A stretch of 64,000 nucleotides of DNA from Xestospongia muta. Lineage: Eukaryota > Porifera > Demospongiae > Haplosclerida > Petrosiidae. The position numbers were made by a program, and so were the translations under genes. The stretch lies in NCBI GenBank assembly GCA_963693285.1, contig OY848931.1, positions 3,390,079 to 3,454,078 of the forward strand, in the 5' to 3' direction. Under the pieces are notes generated by a model. The model made no database searches. It was given only the letters and a program-made list of their open reading frames with translations, and had not been told where the DNA came from. Shown here piece after piece: positions 26,804-43,649 of the stretch; the stretch's first letter is position 1; every line of letters begins with the position of its first letter.

Positions 26804-29800
26804 ATGGACTTTGAAGAAGGTAGATGATTCATTTTGCTGAGAAGTACTTCCACTTTTTTTCAATAGATTTGGAGACATTATCTGCTCTCCTTGAAGTTGA
26901 AGAAGAAGAAGAAACAGGATATGTTGTTGAATTATCTACGAAGAGCAGTGGTCGCAAGAGATTATCATCAGAAAGTGATAACCTCCCTGTTGCTAAGAGA
27001 CAGTTACGTGACATACCTTCTACTGATGAGAAACAATCTGCTGATAAAGGAAAAGATGACTTGACTGCAATGAAAGGTATGTTAGTGGTCACATGACTGT
27101 CACATGACCTATATCTTTACGTATAGCTAAAATGGAAGAGATGGAACGTGAATTAAATGTCTTGAAGAAACAGTTGAAGGACAAAGAAGTAACTGAAGAT
27201 GTTTTAAAGAAAGACAGCAATGAGAAAAAAGTATTTAAACAAGGGAAAAGAAAAAGAACAGCTCATGAACCAAGTAATAAGTTAATTAATTAATGTAATT
27301 GATAGGGGTTAATTTTTTAGAAGGAGCATCTATAGAAGCATCAAGTCCAAATGATATTAAAACTAAAGTAGGCGTGGCTGATATAGACAAGGAGGGTGAC
27401 ACTGAGCCTTATTCAGGCCTAAGAATCAAGTAATTAATTTTAATATTTTGCTAATAACTGACCACACCCACTTTAGAAATCCACTAATATCATCTCAATT
27501 GATGCATGAGAGAATGAAGGGACGTAAAATGATACGAATACCACAAATATATCATAAAATAAAAGATGGTGATATTGAAGGTGATTGGGTAACTATAGGA
27601 GTTATAATACATAAACTAGCACCTAGAGATACTGCTAAAGTAAGGAAGAAACACATGTTGCTATGGTAACATATGCTCTTTATTTAGGGTGCTAAATTCT
27701 CTGTGTGGAAATTATCTGATTTATCTTCACAGTCATCTGTAATTTCTCTGTTTCTTTTTGATAAAGTATTCCAGGAACACTGGAAGATACCAGTTGGTCA
27801 TGTGATAGCTATACTAAATGCAAAAATACAAACTGATAGAGAAGTGAGTTAGTCCATTTTAAAATTATGTATCCATTTTATATAATATTATCTAGACAAA
27901 TGGATCAACAGGTGTTACTGGTAATAGGAATTATAGTTTAACATTAGATCATCCTGGTAAAATAATGTCACTAGGAGTATCAATAGATTTCACTATTTGT
28001 CAAGCAACTACATTAAGTGGAAAACCTTGTTCTAATTTTGCCAACAAGTAATATTATAAACACATATTATATAATTGTGTTATCTGTGTTACCTAGGCAA
28101 CATGGTGGACGCTGTGATTATCATATACAGAGAGAGTATTCGAAAACCAGATCAAAACGAATGGACTGTCAGGGAGGGTATGTCAAACCAGTTTAACCAG
28201 TTTAGCATTTTTTATTTTTCAGGTTTGCACCTAATACACTTAATATTCATGAAAAAGTTCTTGGTCGATCTGATGTATTTTATCAGGGAAACTGGTTTAC
28301 ATCAGGAAAAGAAAAGGGCAAAAAAAGAGAAGATAGATTATTTGTTCCTAGTGCCAAAGAGAAGTTTACAGAAGTTGAGAAAGTGTTAGGCAAAGATTTG
28401 GCTGGTGTTAGTGGTGTAAAGAGATTTAAAGATGGTGTCATGACTCAAAGTGGTGGTGAAATTTTGTAAGTCATGTGATTATCAGTGAATGTCATGTGAT
28501 TATCAGTGAATGTCATGTGATTATATTGTAGTAAACAACTGCTACAGGGTCAAACTCCTGGCGCTAGATGTTATCAGAGTCATTTGGAAAAAGAGAAAAC
28601 CAAGAAAAATGGTAAAGTAAAATAAATTAAACCAATACATTTATTATCATTACAATCAGTTGCCATAGAAACCAAGAAAACACCTTTACAATTATTACAA
28701 GAACACAAAGTGGCAACTAAAGCTAACATTGAAGATCAGGGGAAAACCCCTTCATTAAACTTACAAAATGAAAGGAAGATCCCTTTGCTAAATTCACAAA
28801 GTCAGGGGAAAACTCCTTCATTAAGTTCTCAAACAGACTTTGATTTATTTGCTCCTGATATTATTTTAACTCCTGGTGGATCTAAAGATGAGAATGTAAA
28901 ACCTTGTCCTATTAAGGCCACACCTCCATCCAGTGTTTCTATAGTAACAGGACAAAGTAAAGATCATGACACATCCATAAAGGGAACAATAAAAAGACAC
29001 ACCCCTACATTAAAACGATCACAATCATCAATAGAGAAAGAGAAAAGGGCAAAGCAAATAGCAAAGGTATTATAATTACACAAGTCAAATAAGTGATGTG
29101 ACCTTACTACAGGAAAGAGCTGTAGCTGCTTTATCATCATCAGATGGTAATATCAATAAGATAGTAGCTAGAGTAGAAGCTAATTTAAGGGAAGAGGAAG
29201 GCAAGTTATGTAGGGTTTATTAGGGGTATTGTGTACATGTACATATGAAAGGGGGTATTATGTACCTGTACATCTTGTCTATAGAACCAATACAACAAAA
29301 TAGAAGTGATTTGGATAGAAGTAAGTTAAATGAAGTCCTCTCAGCCAAATCATCACACGAATGGGCAGTACGCCAAGTGAGATCATGTGATAGTCACATG
29401 ACATTGATATGTTGTACTCTTAGGATGAAAGAGATGCTGAAGATGCATATTTTCAACATTTAGAGAAGAAAGAAGCTGTTGAAGAAAGACTAAAGAATTT
29501 GAAAGAACTTACTGTGCGATTAGTTCATTGTAAAAAAGTAGGTGTGGTCAGCATCATGTCACATGACCTGTCACATGATCTTTAGTGCAATTATGTTGCT
29601 GAAAGGGAGGGAGAACGTTGTCGTCGAGAAGGTCATGTTGTCTCTCGTTTGAGAGGAATCAAGAGATGTTTTCAATGTAGTGGGTGTGGTCATCGGCACT
29701 TTACATACAATGAACGATATCCTTTACAGCATTGTCAGTAAGTGGGTGTGGTCTTTAAGTACTTGTTTTTAATAAATATTAGTTGTGGTGAACATAATTT

Positions 29801-29953
29801 CAAGCAGACATCATTGCATCAGGTAAGTTTTTAATTAAGAGGAAGCCCCTTAATTAGCTATTTATCAATTAGACTCGTCGGGGTCCTAAATTACCCTCAG
29901 AAGAATTGTCTCTTCGAGGAGATGAACAAAAGTTTTTGAATAGCTTAAAATAA
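26804..29953 (+). CDS. MCM10: Replication initiation factor MCM10
   Basis: Chromatin-bound factor that activates the CMG helicase and recruits DNA polymerase alpha. The protein starts MDFEEDLETLSALLEVEEEEE (exon 1 is only six codons). Coiled coil: MEEMERELNVLKKQLKDKE. Internal OB fold: WVTIGVIIHKLAP..KFSVWKLSDL. Zinc finger: CQATTLSGKPCSNF..GGRCDYH, the conserved CCCH pattern. A Pro/Ser/Thr-rich linker (28700-29050) is followed by a C-terminal module with CKKCNY, CFQCSGCGHRHFTYNERYPL and CHCGEH zinc ligands, ending FLNSLK. All major metazoan domains are present in order. Introns carry several copies of the TCACATGAC and GTGGGTGTGG motifs described elsewhere. Confidence 0.94.
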
Positions 29954-30019
29954 ATTAATACAAATTAATATTAATGTAATTGTGTTTACATATTGTCATA
30001 GTAACCATTAAAATAAATG

Positions 30020-30458
30020 CTATATTACAGAAGTGCTTGTTAACTGTTGAATTTTTGCTTTGATATCACTGACTTCAAGATCTTTGACATTGACTTGGTC
30101 TATATCTTTATCTGCAATATAGAGTACATTACTAACTACTGTGTTAGATCTTACCATAAACAAGTTGTATACTACATTGTGGTGGATTTTGGTTTCGTAT
30201 TACTTTAAACAAGACACCCGGATTGTGGTATTTGAGTTGAGGTAAATGTTGATAGATAAACAACCTACAAATGACATTATGCCTCAAATACACACTTTGG
30301 TTCTGGCAGTACCTCAGTCCAGAATGTCCTTTCTCGTTTGTGTGATAACTGATGACTGTCTCTTTGAGTTGAGGAGGTAACTGGATAGGCCAAGCCCTCA
30401 AATGATCTAGAGTTCTTCTAAAGCCTACAGCATATTTGGAAAGAGCTAAAGATCTCAT
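30020..30458 (-). CDS. Small L51/S25/CI-B8-domain protein, probable mitochondrial ribosomal or complex I component
   Basis: Three exons on the - strand (30458-30313, 30264-30155, 30111-30020) join in frame to 115 residues. The N terminus (MRSLALSKYAVGFRRTLDHL) is basic and could target to mitochondria. The block FIYQHLPQLKYHNPGVLFKV fits the thioredoxin-like fold shared by mS25, mL43 and NDUFA2, in which a protein lies along a short NP-containing strand. I cannot assign which member it is. The true MRPS25 is a separate gene at 47410. It starts 91 bp from SETD6, head-to-head. Confidence 0.6.
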
Positions 30459-30494
30459 GTTTAGAGTATACGGAATTGGGATTTATTCCTCATT

Positions 30495-30538
30495 TTCATT
30501 TCTATACAAATTTCAAAATGTTTTTGTTCACGTCCGTA
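30495..30538 (+). promoter_or_regulatory. 44-bp promoter element shared with the PDHB/IMMP2L promoter
   Basis: The segment beginning TTCATTTCTATACAAATTTC and containing GTTCACGTC matches 49518-49561 at all but about six of 44 positions, in the same orientation. Each ends about 11-15 bases before the ATG of the + strand gene of a divergent pair. It is likely a core promoter or 5' UTR element. Confidence 0.6.
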
Positions 30539-30549
30539 TACTTGTCGCC

Positions 30550-32553
30550 ATGTGGAACGCCTTGCCAAAAAACCGAAGTACAGTTCGTGCTAGCAAGAGG
30601 AAACAGGCTCTGATCGCCGCATATAAACGTCTTCTACAACGTAGAGCTAAGAGAAAGCAACTTGAACTTACAAAAGTACAAATTGAGTTTCCTCCTGAAG
30701 AAAAGAAAGTAATAGAATTTAGGGAGTGGTGTAAGCATGTCAATCTTGAGCTACACCCCCAGGTAATTAACTAGTATACACTCTTATGTTACCTCTCTCA
30801 AAAGTTGTATATAGGTCGTGAAGGGTCATCGCATGAAATAGGTGTCATTGCCAAGGAAACAATTTATCCTGGCGAAATTCTTGCTCACATTCCGCGTACA
30901 GCAATCCTTACAGCATCAACAAGTTGTGTTAGTCATGTGATCAAAAGTGATAACGATCTTTGTTCACAGTTGGTAAATACAAGCTCATGGGTGCCCCTTT
31001 TAATTGCATTAATTGGAGAATATGCTCAAAAAGTGAATAACGACATAGTTGTTGTCATATTTAATTAAACCTTCTCATTAAAGGGTTCAAGTCATTGGCA
31101 ACCTTATCTTAATTTGGTACCTAATAACAGGAGCTCACCTCCACCAATGCTATGGAGTAAATCAGAGAGAGAAAGGCTATTGTCTGGTACTGGAGTAGAT
31201 GGTTTAATAGAGCAGGATTTATCCAGACTGCAGCAAGACTATCAAATGATAGTATTACCATTTCTTCAACGTCACTCTAACTGCATTAGCAAATGCTTCC
31301 ATTATCAGCAACTCTATACTGAAGGTATCAACCACACTCTCTGACCTCATTATGTATTGTTTTATTCAGCTGCTGCATTTGTGATGTCATATAGTTTCAC
31401 AGACACTGACTCATCTAGTCCTTTATCCCAGACAATGATGGTACCATTTGCAGACTTGTTAAATCACCACACTCATCATCACGTACAACTAATGTATCAT
31501 AAAAATCATTTAGAGATGGTGGCCATTAGGAAGATACACAAAGTTAAGTGATGTTACAATGATGTCATGATGATGTCATTATATTTAGGGTGAAGAAGTA
31601 ATGAACACATTTGGCGAATTACCTAATTATAGTTTATTACATACACATGGTTTTGTGGAGACCAACAATACTGTTGATGCTGTGGGTGTGGCCTTAAGTT
31701 ATTATATAATATTAATGTTATTGTTATAGGCGTGTGTACCAAGTGTATATCTTAAAGAGACCTACCTTTCTAATGATGCTGTACAATGGCGATATTTGAA
31801 ATGGCAGGAATTAGAAGCCAAGGTTAGATAATTGATTCTATAATAATTATTATTTCATTATTATAGGGTTTAATAGATGATATATATGAAATAGATAGTA
31901 CTGGTAAACCAGAGGACGAGCTGTTAACAATTATACAGGTAGTAATATAATCTGAGTAAATGCACACGAACAGCAATAGCCTTACATGTTATGTACATAA
32001 TTAAAACATGTACTTATGATAACCACGTGCTCAGTTATTATATACATTGTACATACTAATAGTATATAATGTACTTGTGTATTAGTTAAGTGATATTTGT
32101 TCTATACTTGTGATCACCGCATGCACAGTTATACGTACCTACTTTGTATGTACTTGTGATAAGCACGTGCATAGCACTTGTTGTGTGTGTATTTGTGTTC
32201 TAGTTAGGATGCTATTCTTGTGATCACCACATGTATTTCATAGCTCTTAACAGTGACTGACAGTCCAAGTGTTTCCTCTCTTTATCAAAACAACAAGTCT
32301 CCTAAACTAAGCAATTTAACAAAATCACAAACTAATTTGTTAAAGAGGTAATCTATACAATCTTCATTACATAATATGATATTATTGTAGTTTTATTGAC
32401 AACTGTATTGGTCATCTCCCCGAGTCTCAACAATCTTGTCAAACAACATTCGATAAAAAATGGGCAGAGCTAAATCTTCGTGAAAAGCCATCGTTACAAC
32501 TTTGTCTAGGACACCACAACTATCTTAAGAAATTATTACATCAATTACAATAG
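30550..32553 (+). CDS. SETD6: Protein-lysine N-methyltransferase SETD6
   Basis: SET-domain lysine methyltransferase; SETD6 methylates RelA and other proteins in vertebrates. Start MWNALPKNRSTVRASKRKQA, with a basic N-terminal extension longer than in vertebrates. FREWCKHVNLELHPQ aligns with the family start. EIGVIAKETIYPGEILAHIP opens the split SET domain. SSWVPLLIALIGEY and VPFADLLNHHTHHHVQL carry the NH cofactor motif, then GEEVMNTFGELPNYSLLHTH and GFVE follow. Rubisco-substrate-binding-like helices end at LGHHNYLKKLLHQLQ. One intron (about 31940-32265) is unusually long and repetitive. It is head-to-head with the L51/S25-like gene. Confidence 0.9.
31950..32240 (+). repeat. Degenerate repeats in a SETD6 intron
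   Basis: About four diverged units share TACTTGTGATCACCACATG-like sequence (near 32010, 32105, 32150 and 32215), separated by GTACATATA-rich DNA. Unit spacing is irregular. It is non-coding and lies inside an intron. Confidence 0.55.
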
Positions 32554-32646
32554 ATAATTATTAACCAACAATAAATAGCTTATTAATAATATAATATACT
32601 TGGTATAAGTTTAGACCTAGTGTTCTAACAACATTATGGTTGACAA

Positions 32647-34001
32647 CTATTGGGCTTGTTTTTTAGCTTCTAATTTTCTCTTTAACGATTCAGGCATTTC
32701 AGGTGGTGGAGGACGTGGGAGTCGGAAATAGACTTTAACAGAGTCATAGATAAACCATTGTAGAGCTGTTAAGGTCCCAATCATCAAAATCCTAGGCCCT
32801 AGACCTTTCCATAGACCTAATTTTAAATGGGACAGTAAAACACACCCACATTATTTGAGGCTAACCTATCCAGCCTAGGTCTTTAGCAGCTTGTACAGGA
32901 GTACTTCCAACATCAGAGTTAAGTTTAGAGACGACAGTATCAGCAGGATGGCTCACTACAGCACAGAACACACCAGCAATGTAACCACCTAAAAATGTCA
33001 CTGCTAGTTGCTTAGGTTTATTGAGTTCATTCCTATAATTAAATCATAATTAAAAGATGTACCACAAACAATAGCTTACTTTGGAACAGGGACAACATAT
33101 TTGTAGAGAAACTCAATTGTTCTCTCAAAGGCAGCAAACTTCATCATAGTGTAAGGGATTTGTCTCAACCACAATGGAGGAAGACCCTTATAGAACCTAA
33201 TATTAATAGAACCAATATCAGAGCAGACAACTTATACATACCCTGCCACGCCTTCTTGTTGCCACAACTTTGGCACTCCTTCACGAAGTGTGTTAGCCCA
33301 GCCTGGTTGTGTTTGAATACGAACTTTAACAGCCTCCATAGGAGCTAGTGCTATATCAGCAAAGAACTCTGCACTAGCACTGGCAGCTAAGTATAAAGAT
33401 GTTCGATAGAGATATGCATATTCCTAAGAAAAGAGTCACTTTAACTTGTATTAATATTAGAACTTACTTCTCCAAGTGTGTTGGCGTAAAGGATTTTAAA
33501 TACCTCATAAAATCCAAATTTGAATAATCCTTGCATAGAGTAACCGATAAATGTAGGTGCCCATCCTTTAGCCAGGCCTCTTAAACGTTCTTCTTTTAAA
33601 GTCACTTTAAATCCATTGAATATATTCTTGTATTTGGCTGGGTCAACCTGCATGAATGAAAACATAGCAAGTATTGTATGAATCATGTTGTGAGACAACT
33701 TGATCAATAGATGGTTATTGGTTTACTGACCTGAATACGACACTTGACAAGATCTAGTGGAACAACAGCTGTGTGAGTTAGCCCACAACTCAAAATACCA
33801 CCAAATCCACAAATAGCATAATACTTAGCTGAGCCAAACTCACAACTGTACTCATCTGTTAGACAAAAATATTAAAAATAGATATTTTTCTTGTCAGTTA
33901 CCAGTTCCACTTGCACAAGCTAATGTTCTTTCTTGGGATAGCTTGGGTTGGAGTGGATTATTGAAAGGATTTCTCTTTGATAACTCCCAGAGGTTAGCCA
34001 T
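32647..34001 (-). CDS. SLC25A3: Mitochondrial phosphate carrier
   Basis: Inner-membrane phosphate/proton symporter of the SLC25 family. Read from [20 protein letters not shown] (34001). [20 protein letters not shown] is followed by [13 protein letters not shown] (repeat 1 signature). [20 protein letters not shown] is repeat 2. [12 protein letters not shown] is the degenerate repeat 3 typical of this carrier, followed by [20 protein letters not shown]. The C-terminal tail [20 protein letters not shown] matches the family ending. Eight or so short exons join in frame. It is divergent from TUBGCP6 with 179 bp between start codons. Confidence 0.93.
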
Positions 34002-34132
34002 GACAGTTGAAATTCTATAAAAGAAATGTTAAAAACCACAAAGGAAGTCGATTTTCACCTTGCAAAGGTTCACTTTTATTGTAGAAGTGAGTGTCTTCCA
34101 GTTTCCGGAGCAACACCCCCTAACTTTACAGA

Positions 34133-34141
34133 GCATGCGCA
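34133..34141 (+). promoter_or_regulatory. NRF1-like site in the SLC25A3/TUBGCP6 divergent promoter
   Basis: GCATGCGCA fits one arm of the NRF1 palindrome (YGCGCAYGCGCR). NRF1 controls many mitochondrial genes in animals, which suits SLC25A3. It is a single short match, so chance is possible, though CpG-containing words are rare in this AT-rich DNA. Confidence 0.35.
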
Positions 34142-34180
34142 GTAGAAATAGGGTGGGATTTTTGTTTGTACACTGGCACA

Positions 34181-37100
34181 ATGGCGGGTGATGTGAGTGT
34201 TCCTCAACTTGTCCAGACTCTTTGTCGTTGTATTTTAAGAAATTATGAAGAGGAGGAAAAGAGAAGAGATTTATCTCAGCCACTTAAAGCCCTCTACAAT
34301 TCTAATCGGAGTGGTTTCTATGACAACCAGACTATCCTACGCCTCTTATTCAAAGCAACATTTGATTTACTTTTATTGAGAAAAGAAGAATGGTGTGGTC
34401 GATGGCTGTCTTTAATGACACCACAATGTCGCTGTCTCTCTCACTCATACGAACTCTACCAACAAGGAGATGGCAAGAGGGCAGTGTATTTGGTTGATTC
34501 GGTTACTATGTTATGTGAGAAATACAGTGACAGTGGACCTGTGATGGAATTTTTAAGTATTTTAGCTCAACCTTTAAAGATGCATAAAGTAAGTTAAATA
34601 TATCATTGTGCATTGCATATAATCTGATTATTAGAAAGCTCCGCCCACTTCTACTTCCTATACAATGTATTCCAAGTAAATTAATGTACTATTATGTATT
34701 ACATTAAATACTTTTGTAGTTCTGTCTTTAAACAGCTTCCATCTAGTTCAATGTTATCCTACTCTAGTAAGGTATATTGATCCCTGTAATTATAATTCAT
34801 AATTACATTTATAACATTAGATCTTTAAAGAAGATCCTGGTTCTAATGTTAGCTGTTTCAATAGTCAAGATGTAAGTACAACATTAATATATTATTGTAC
34901 ATATCTCCCTTTAGTTTTCTAATAGTACTTTATTTAATGGGCTAACTCATACTACTACTGACCATCTGAATACTGTTCTCCGAGTACCTCCATTAAAAGA
35001 GGAACCTCCTGATTTATTACATCGTTATCTTCAGGTACTGTCTTATTAATAATTTTTAAAGCTAATTTTATATAGGGTTATTCTGCTTATTCTATGACCA
35101 CACCCTCAACTCCGCCCCCTAATGAGATACAAGAGGATTCTTTATTAGATATTATTGATTCTGTGGGCTCATTAGATGAAGCTCCTCCTCCATTATCATG
35201 GGAGGGGCCACTAGACAAGTTAGACAATATCTTGTAATCTTATAATGTGACATTGTTCTAGAACTTGTTTACCATACCTGTCTGAAAGTGGTCCAACCTG
35301 TTTTCATCTTGCTATGAAGCAGTTTCTATCAGTATTAGCAGATATAGCCGATGTGACTATACCATCAATATCACGAGATTTGTCACCAGTGACCATGTTT
35401 ATTAAGCAATTAGCAGCTTGTTATGAGTGGGCAGAGGAACGAAAAACAGATATAGAGATAGTAAGTAAACATGTACTATAGTATGTCCGAGTTGAGAAGA
35501 GCCCCTTATTAAAAAAAGGTATTTTATGCATGGAATGTAAGGTGAGGTATTTCCTCACCTAATGATATTCAATTAGCGTGAAGTGGATTTTAATTGTATT
35601 CATTATTTGTTCTTGTGAATATCATGCGAGCAAACCACATTTTCTCTCGTGTTAGTAGTATATAGTAGTACATGTACTAATATATACAGTAATACATGTA
35701 CTAATATAGACAGTAATACATATACTAATATTTACAGTAATACATAATACTAATATATATAGTAATACTCATTATTATTTAGAGTGGAGATGAGATAGTT
35801 TGTTCATTTTATAATGGAGTATGTAGTATATTGAATTATTGTCAAGTACAAGTTGATCAAATTACAGCTCAAGGTAATAATGGACAACTAACAAAATAAA
35901 TTGATAAACTGATTTTTAGATTCATCACAATTCTTTTTACAAACATCTATCAATTGTCTCCAGCCATTAATACAGTATGTTATTATAATACATTATATTA
36001 TGTTAATTCTTTAATAGTTTAGTCTCTACAGTATTAACAAATGATGTATCTCTTAAAGTAAGTCATACCAAGATATTGTTCAATATTATTATACTCTTAA
36101 TTGATAGGGGTTACCCTTGTTGGATCATTTATACAGCCACTGTACTAATTATCAGGGACTACCCTATTATCCTCTTTTATTAGGCCTATTTCGTCAAACC
36201 TTTCAACCTTATCTTCAGTAAGTTAATGATATAAGTGATGACATCATCGTCATATCATGTGTTAGATTTCTTCATCAATGGATATTTAAGGGTTTTACCC
36301 TCAGCTCTGAAGGATTTGGCCTAATTATTGATCAAGATAGTCTTGATAAGAGAGGTAGATTTGTTATAATCTATTTAGTTGAAAGTTTTATAGATAATAG
36401 TTACTGGCTAAATGGTTTTTGTTTCAAAGAGGCGTGTGTCCCTGACTGTTTATCTTGTTATGAGAATATTATTTTAACAGCAGGAAAATCATTAAATTTA
36501 TTGAGACTTTGTTGTCCTCAGGTTTGTCATTTTTTGTTCCTTGTATTAATAGTACTGGTGTTCTTGATAGCATCATCTCTGTAATGAAGAAGGTTTATTT
36601 CCTCAACTAACACTAGCTCAGTCACTAAAACAAGTTCAACAGGTTCAACAAGGTTGTCTGGAATATCGTCAAAGGATGACAGATTTAGCATTGCAGTTAA
36701 AACAGAGACTGGCTATTGAGGTATATTTATGTCATGTTCAATAAATGAAGTATTTGTAGCGTTTAGAGAGAGAATTGGGTCAACAAGCAGTGTTAGCAAG
36801 AGCTAGACAACAGGCGCGTCAAGCAATGTTAGAGTTACAAGGTATTACTCGATATTATAACTGGTTTTGATAACTGGTTTAGAGAAAGAGAATCTATTGA
36901 TGAAAGAAGAAGTAAAGAAAAAGAAGATTCTTTTCAATGAATTACAAGAACAGGCAGAGAGAGCTAAAGCTGTAAATATTTTGATGTTGTGAAATAGTTC
37001 ATTATATTTTCTTAGTTTCGTTTGGAAGCAGAGGCTGAAGAGAAAGAGAAAGATATTTTGTTATTGAAAGAAAATACTGAAAGAGAAACAAAAACGAAGG

Positions 37101-39569
37101 AATTAGAAAATCAAGCCAGGTAGAGTCCCTGAGCAAATTAAAACTATTAAAACTTTTTAATTAGGGAAGAACTAATGGATTATTATCAGGAGTTAACTCA
37201 TCAAGCTGAGTTACGTACACTCCGAGCACAATGGAGAGCAAAGAGGTTTGCCTTGGGAGCAACAAGACTGCAATATTTACAAAAACTGAGTGAAATAGAA
37301 GAGAAGGAACTATTTGATGCTGGACTCATGCCAGAACATTCAGACCAGATAACTGAGAAAGACCAAGACTCAATTGCAGCAAATAGTGAACTCATTCCTA
37401 AACATTCAGAGCAAAAAACTGAAACTGAAGTTGCTGATATTGACCATGATTCAATTATTGAAGTAGTTCCCCAATTTTCAGGTCAAACTGGTTCAACCAG
37501 TCCTGTAGTCACCACTCTACAAACAACCACAAGCTATGGAAGAGAGCCTCAAAGTGAAATGGGTACTATTCTCTATGGTAGTAGAGAGAATGTCTCCTCT
37601 AAAGAGATTCCATTATTAAAGAGAGCAGTATATACTCCTCACTCCACTATTGAGAGCATTTTGTATGGAGGGGGTGGTCATTCTGATGCTCCTTACCTGT
37701 CAAGCCGTGGGAAAGCCCCTGAGTCTACTATTCAAAATTTAATGTATCCTTCAGCACTAGAGGGAAGTGATGATCCCTCTAATAGTCATTCAATAAAGAG
37801 AGATTTAAGACAAGGAACAAGGGGAGGTCCCCCTTCTTCTACAATTCAGAAGTTGTTATATTATGGACGTGATAAAGAAGCTGGTTAGTATATGTACAAC
37901 AGTGATTTATTTAGATGTGTACATGTAGATAATAGCAGTGTTGGTTATGAAGCTAAACAGTTCACCATCCGTTATCCTGATGTTGTTCCTTTTACACATT
38001 ATAACACTTCTTTCCCAATACAAAGTGAATTTGATTATACACCCTCTGTTATTTGTTATCTTTTATAGATATTCCTGCATCTTCATCAACTCTTGTTTCT
38101 TATACTGACTTATCTAATATTGAAGACTCCATTTATCTCTTCTCATTGCCAGTATTAATTGAAGAATGCATAGCTTGTCCTTTGATAACACAGTTAGTAG
38201 GTCTCACATATTGTTTATGTCATTGTGTTCTTTACATAGAGCCGATCTAGTTAATACTGCGTTAGTAAATCACTTTATAAATGACTTAGAAATAAAAAAT
38301 CATTTTATTTTATTGAAACGGTATCTTCTGTTGGAAGACGGAGAATTTGCCAATGTACTCTCCTCAAAGCTATTTCATCAGGTAGACAGACAATACATTA
38401 TATATAATTGATGTTATACACAAACCCTTATGTAGTTAGTACATGGTCACTCCCTTGATCAGCTGTGCAGTGGTTCCTTTCTTTCTCCTCTTCTGTCATC
38501 AGCACTTGAAAGATCACTTACTTTAGATGACACTTTGACTAGAAACCTTTCATTAACTCTTAGCTATTATCCAACCCATCTCTCCACCAGCTGTAAGACA
38601 TGACAATATTACTAATACATTATGTATGAGTGTATATTTTGTCTACATTCAGCTATCAAAGCACTTGACTTTCTCAAACTGGACTACAAAGTGATGATAA
38701 TATTAGTCACTACTGTGATCTCTTACTATATTAGGTACAATGGCCTTTGAATATAGTGATAAACAAGGACCATATTGACAAGTACAACAAGGTGATATTA
38801 GTAATATTAATGTATTATCAACAATGTAGCTACTTCCAATAGATATTTCAATTTATTCTTCAAATTAAGAGAGCTTCATGGACACTAAAGAATGTGTTTA
38901 CTCTACTCACTCAAGGTATGTGTTTGACATGATGTCATGTTAATGAAGCATAATAGGAAACTTACAAGAGAGACTACCATCTCAGCAAGTTAGACTAATT
39001 CATGCTCAAAGGTATACTACCACAAACTATGTTCTAATGTGATTTGTTTAACAGACAAGAGTTACAACATTTTATTACTGTTATGGAAGGCTATGTTGCT
39101 AACCAACTTTTCCATCTTTCCTGGCAAGAATTTGAGTCTAATCTCTGTCAAGTATGTAAGAATGTATGTAGAATAATGTTGTCATCTTTTATAAATAGGT
39201 GAAAAGTCTTGATGGATTAATTCAATGTCATAACCAGTTCCTCAATGTTGTTCTTTTTCGTTGTCTTCTCACAAAGAAAGCTCTTCCTGTACTCACTCTT
39301 ATTGAGAATGTTCTCAATTCTATAATGAAGTTTTGTTGTCAACTCCTACTTCATGAAGCTAGACTATATACACTGTCCAATATTCATTATGCCTTTAAAG
39401 AGAGTGCTGGGCTACTATATAAAGGTAGTCTATTTTAGATCACTAGAGCTAATGTTATTAATCTATTCCCATAGTGATTCAGAAATTGGTCAAAAGAGGT
39501 TATCAACCACATTTAGAAGAGTTCCTCCTACGTTTAAATTTCAATGGTTACTATAAAGTCCACATGTAG
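34181..39569 (+). CDS. TUBGCP6: Gamma-tubulin complex component 6
   Basis: Subunit of the gamma-tubulin ring complex that nucleates microtubules. The ATG at 34181 (MAGDVSVPQLVQTLCRC) is the first in frame. The GRIP1 half ends in TAGKSLNLLRLCCPQ, diagnostic of GCP6. A long Arg/Glu coiled coil follows (36600-37170). A spacer then carries four imperfect STIxxxLYG-type repeats (37560-37880), in the place where vertebrate GCP6 has its own unrelated tandem repeats. The GRIP2 half has FILLKRYLLLEDGEFANVLS and ends LVKRGYQPHLEEFLLRLNFN before GYYKVHM. About 25 exons. It is divergent from SLC25A3. The N-terminal third is weakly conserved and its exon joins are less certain. Confidence 0.92.
35650..35778 (+). 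repeat. Tandem repeat, about 30-bp unit, in a TUBGCP6 intron
   Basis: Four to five copies of ACAGTAATACATGTACTAAT-like sequence, each followed by ATAT, fill the intron upstream of the exon that begins near 35783. Non-coding. Confidence 0.75.
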
Positions 39570-39727
39570 GAACATGTGTTTTATTCATAGTTACTTGTTG
39601 CTATGACAATAAATTAGTCACTGACCAATCAAAATTGGCAGATTTCTTGTCAAGTGCGTCCACGCCTATAATACCTCAAAGGCGTCTTGGATCGGGGAAG
39701 ATAAACGTGTTTACAGAGCCCAGAGCG

Positions 39728-40894
<1,167 letters not shown>

Positions 40895-41129
40895 TGCTTT
40901 TGTCTTATGTACAATGTAATATACACTGTTTGTAATGGTCATGTGTTCATAATTACATTCTATGTGTCTATCTTTTCTCTTCTCTCGTCTTTAACTGCTG
41001 AGCAATGCATTCTTTTCTCTCTTCATGAAATTTTTGTACTTCATTTGCAACAGATAATTAATAAAAAATTTAGTAGAAGAAATGAGAAGATATGATTTAT
41101 GATAAGTCATTGTATGTTTGTAATATATA

Positions 41130-43446
<2,317 letters not shown>

Positions 43447-43649
43447 GATGTGCTGTCTTTATGGTATTACATAACCACACCCACTACAAATATGAATTAA
43501 TGTCAATTAATTATTAACTCGTCAATCAACTTTTTTTCTAAAAACATCATCAAACTTTTTAAAATAAAAAACATCCTGGTAACAATAACGTTTATAATGT
43601 ATCTATTTATACAGTTCTGGTCTCTTTCCTGAATATATCTCTAGTTTAA

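Noticed and set aside
29675..29692. GTGGGTGTGGTC in MCM10 as another intronic word
   Set aside because: Here it is coding: it encodes the SGCGH of the zinc module.
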